Shown here one piece after another: positions 4,969-6,445 of a stretch of DNA of 6,445 bases. The translations under genes were made by a program, and so were the position numbers. The DNA comes from an uncultured bacterium (lineage in GTDB: Bacteria > Patescibacteriota > Minisyncoccia > Phycocordibacterales > PALSA-1337): positions 1 to 6,445 of the forward strand of contig CAIQCA010000034.1 of the NCBI GenBank assembly GCA_903870235.1. Direction: 5' to 3'. Below the pieces are notes generated by a model. That model searched no databases and had not been told where the DNA came from. It worked only from the letters and a program-made list of their open reading frames with translations. Within the stretch, counting starts at the first letter, position 1. Each line of letters starts with the position of its first letter.

Positions 4969-5907
4969 ATGATTACATATCTTCAATCCATAGTCCTTGG
5001 TGCTTTACAGGGGATAACTGAGTTATTCCCCATTTCTAGCCTAGGACATAGTGTTATCCTTCCTAAAATATTGGGTTGGAATATCAATCAAAGCGCAAAT
5101 TTCTTTCTTATTTTTCTAGTGGCAACACACCTAGCTACAGCTTTGGTACTTCTAGGTTTTTTCTTTCAGGACTGGATTCTTATCATCAAAGGTTTTTTTA
5201 GGTCTATAAAAATCAGGAAGATTGATCCAACCGATACTTATGCGAGACTTGGTTGGTTAATCGTAGTAAGTAGTATCCCTGCTGGCATACTCGGTCTTCT
5301 CTTCGAAGATAAGTTCAAAGCCCTTTTTGCATCTCCTAAATATGCGGCTATTTTTCTTATATTCAACGGACTACTTTTGTTTGGTGCAGAATTATTGAGA
5401 AAAAAGTCCGCGTCAGAAAGTGCGTCACAGATGAGCGGGGTCGAATCACAGATAAGCACAGCTGAACAACAATCAAGCATATCCGAACAATTGGCGAATT
5501 CTGGCACACATAGTGACGAACAAATCTCAAAAATCTCATGGACACAGTCTGTGAAAGTTGGACTTGTACAGTGTTTGTCTTTGATTCCAGGATTTTCTAG
5601 AACAGGTGCAACCATTGGTGGGGGGCTAGCCATCGGATTGAACCATGAAAATGCCGCTCGCTATTCATTCCTCCTGGCCACACCAATCATCTTGGCGGCT
5701 TCCCTTCTGAAATTACCGGAGCTTCTTGTCTCCAGTGACGCAAACATCATAGGACCAATTATCGTCGGTTCTGTCGTAGCGGCCATTATGGCTTACTTCT
5801 CTGTACGTTTTCTAACTAAATATTTCGAGACAAAAAAACTTACACCGTTTGCTATTTATTGTGTTGTGGCTGGAATAGTGGCCTCAATTTTACTGTTGTT
5901 TAGGTAA
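4969..5907 (+). CDS. uppP: Undecaprenyl-diphosphate phosphatase
   Basis: This integral membrane enzyme (UppP/BacA family) removes a phosphate from undecaprenyl diphosphate, regenerating the lipid carrier for peptidoglycan and other surface polymers; the family is linked to bacitracin tolerance. The first active-site motif is QGITELFPISSLGH (14-27). It fits the family's (E/Q)xxxE pattern, with Q14/E18, S24 and H27 matching E. coli E17/E21, S27 and H30. The second is PGFSRTGATIGGG (207-219), with S210/R211 matching S173/R174. Several hydrophobic helices surround both motifs. At 312 aa it exceeds the usual 265-280, because of a hydrophilic Ser/Gln/Glu-rich insertion at about 145-190 between a helix and the second motif. 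The ATG at 4969 matches the usual family N-terminus and the promoter position; an in-frame ATG at 4924 would lie inside the promoter. Its 3' end overlaps the convergent small gene by 18 bp. Confidence 0.96.
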   Translation: MITYLQSIVLGALQGITELFPISSLGHSVILPKILGWNINQSANFFLIFLVATHLATALVLLGFFFQDWILIIKGFFRSIKIRKIDPTDTYARLGWLIVVSSIPAGILGLLFEDKFKALFASPKYAAIFLIFNGLLLFGAELLRKKSASESASQMSGVESQISTAEQQSSISEQLANSGTHSDEQISKISWTQSVKVGLVQCLSLIPGFSRTGATIGGGLAIGLNHENAARYSFLLATPIILAASLLKLPELLVSSDANIIGPIIVGSVVAAIMAYFSVRFLTKYFETKKLTPFAIYCVVAGIVASILLLFR

Positions 5908-6135
5908 TTCTTCCGCAGTTGGTTTTCCAGACTTAAACCAAGCATAGGCAAATAGAGCCAGTCCCAAGATCAATGCGCCTAGACCATGTTTAAAGTGTAT
6001 GGTTGTTGAACCAAGTTCATATCCAGGAAAATAAGTTGGCAAAGAGCCAGCTTGGCTGACCCAGTAGATTATAGCGATAACAACAAAGATCAAACCCAGT
6101 ACAACTGATCCCCAAACCAAAGCTTTTTTATTCAT
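5890..6135 (-). CDS. Small membrane protein with two predicted helices, unknown function
   Basis: An 81-residue protein I cannot assign to a named family. Helix 1 spans about residues 5-25, after a Lys-containing N-terminus (MNKKALVW). A loop of about 25 residues follows with AGSLPTYFPGYELGS and a His/Lys cluster HFKHG (47-51). Helix 2 covers about 52-67, and the tail is hydrophilic (KSGKPTAEELPKQQ). The Lys-rich start and charged tail suggest both ends are cytoplasmic, with the loop outside. Regular codon structure, a clear hydrophobic pattern and independence from uppP (opposite strand, only 18 bp shared) argue that it is real. No Shine-Dalgarno is visible; a poor -10 (TAACAT, 6148-6143) lies 7 nt before the ATG. 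It lies 47 bp downstream of the Tyr/Asn-rich gene on the same strand and might be cotranscribed with it. Confidence 0.75.
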   Translation of the reverse strand: MNKKALVWGSVVLGLIFVVIAIIYWVSQAGSLPTYFPGYELGSTTIHFKHGLGALILGLALFAYAWFKSGKPTAEELPKQQ

Positions 6136-6182
6136 TTTTACAATGTTAAATATTAAACTAAGCTAACAGCTAACCAAACAGA

Positions 6183-6445
6183 TTATAAGATGTAACGAAT
6201 TGGATACGGATTGTAGTAATTATAGTGATTGAAAGGATTGTTATAAGAATTGTAATAGTTGTGTGTATAGGGGTTATAGGACGGATAATTGTTGTAGTGA
6301 TTGTACTGACCAAATTGGTAAATTGGTGCGCTATAGTAACCACCATAATTATTATAATTTCCGTAACTATTGTATCCGCCATTGTATCCGTTGTAACCGT
6401 TGTAACCACCGTTGTACCCATAAGAGGAGTACATCTGTGCGTGAA
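6183..6445 (-). CDS. Tyr/Asn/Gly-rich low-complexity protein, probably exported (5' end outside window)
   Basis: The frame is open from the right edge to TAA at 6183. From the Met codon at 6434, 83 residues are visible, about 26 Tyr, 19 Asn and 11 Gly, roughly two thirds of the sequence. Near the N-terminus are five YN(G/GG)-type units (codons 7-22), followed by looser Y-N, Y-N-N and Y-N-P spacing, and the chain ends PYPIRYIL. There is almost no charge and no helix-forming core. The three codons before this Met read H-A-Q, which could be the end of a signal peptide (x-H-A, then Q), and no Shine-Dalgarno precedes the Met. The gene therefore probably starts beyond the window. I assign no function; adhesive, matrix or prion-like assembly roles are suggested by composition only. 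The alternative minus-strand frame (6421-6170) is Thr/Ile-rich, as expected for a shadow of this repeat. Confidence 0.65.
   Translation of the reverse strand, partial: HAQMYSSYGYNGGYNGYNGYNGGYNSYGNYNNYGGYYSAPIYQFGQYNHYNNYPSYNPYTHNYYNSYNNPFNHYNYYNPYPIRYIL
6369..6416 (-). repeat. Short in-frame tandem repeat encoding YN(G/GG) units
   Basis: Five degenerate 9- or 12-bp units of the form TAC-AAY-GGN(-GGN) run in frame within the Tyr/Asn-rich gene. Codons vary synonymously (AAC/AAT, GGT/GGA/GGC), so the pattern seems kept at the protein level rather than being a fresh DNA slippage event. Confidence 0.7.

Noticed and set aside
6162..6174. Direct repeat GCTAAC-A-GCTAAC in the 47-bp gap
   Set aside because: Two 6-bp copies in AT-rich intergenic DNA; too short to support an operator call.
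6170..6421. Thr/Ile-rich minus-strand ORF of 83 aa
   Set aside because: It is a frame-shifted reading of the YNG codon repeat, with implausible composition.

Overview
The window looks like a chromosomal segment of a Candidate Phyla Radiation (Patescibacteria) bacterium, most likely a Parcubacteria/Paceibacteria-type organism. The evidence is indirect. It includes a truncated secreted protein of the 'W-T-x-P ... A-P-L-N-V' type common on those cells, a shortened valyl-tRNA synthetase, several genes without a Shine-Dalgarno sequence, and moderate-to-low GC by eye. All six complete stop codons of called genes are TAA. No in-frame TGA suggests a recoded code, so table 11 fits. There is no rRNA, tRNA, CRISPR array or recognisable transposase.

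Layout, left to right. (1) 1-299, minus: the 5' end of a secreted surface or fibre-like protein, with its promoter in the 168-bp gap before valS. (2) 468-2783, minus: valS, complete but without the C-terminal coiled coil and with unusual editing-pocket residues. (3) 2784-3204: a gene-poor stretch. Its left end holds the valS promoter; 2820-2895 shows nothing I can name. From about 2896 there is a plus-strand promoter, a strongly structured segment of about 190 nt (candidate ncRNA or attenuator leader, perhaps with a tiny ORF) and an intrinsic terminator. (4) 3205-4413, plus: a major facilitator superfamily transporter with a good Shine-Dalgarno sequence, ended by a perfect 28-nt palindromic terminator. 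(5) 4497-4904, minus: a stand-alone receiver (CheY-like) protein. (6) 4969-5907, plus: uppP, undecaprenyl-diphosphate phosphatase, divergent from the receiver gene. (7) 5890-6135, minus: a small two-helix membrane protein overlapping the end of uppP. (8) 6183-6445, minus: a Tyr/Asn/Gly-rich low-complexity, probably exported protein whose 5' end lies outside the window.

The genes do not form one pathway. valS and uppP are housekeeping genes (translation; lipid-carrier recycling for cell-wall synthesis). The two edge genes look extracytoplasmic. The most interesting signals are regulatory. valS, the receiver gene and uppP each have an extended -10 box 6-7 nt before the ATG and no Shine-Dalgarno, which predicts leaderless mRNAs; the receiver gene and uppP also share almost the same -35 bases back to back. 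The MFS gene differs: it has a Shine-Dalgarno and is preceded by a promoter, a long structured RNA and a terminator, an arrangement typical of transcription attenuation. That leader is the best candidate here for something undescribed.
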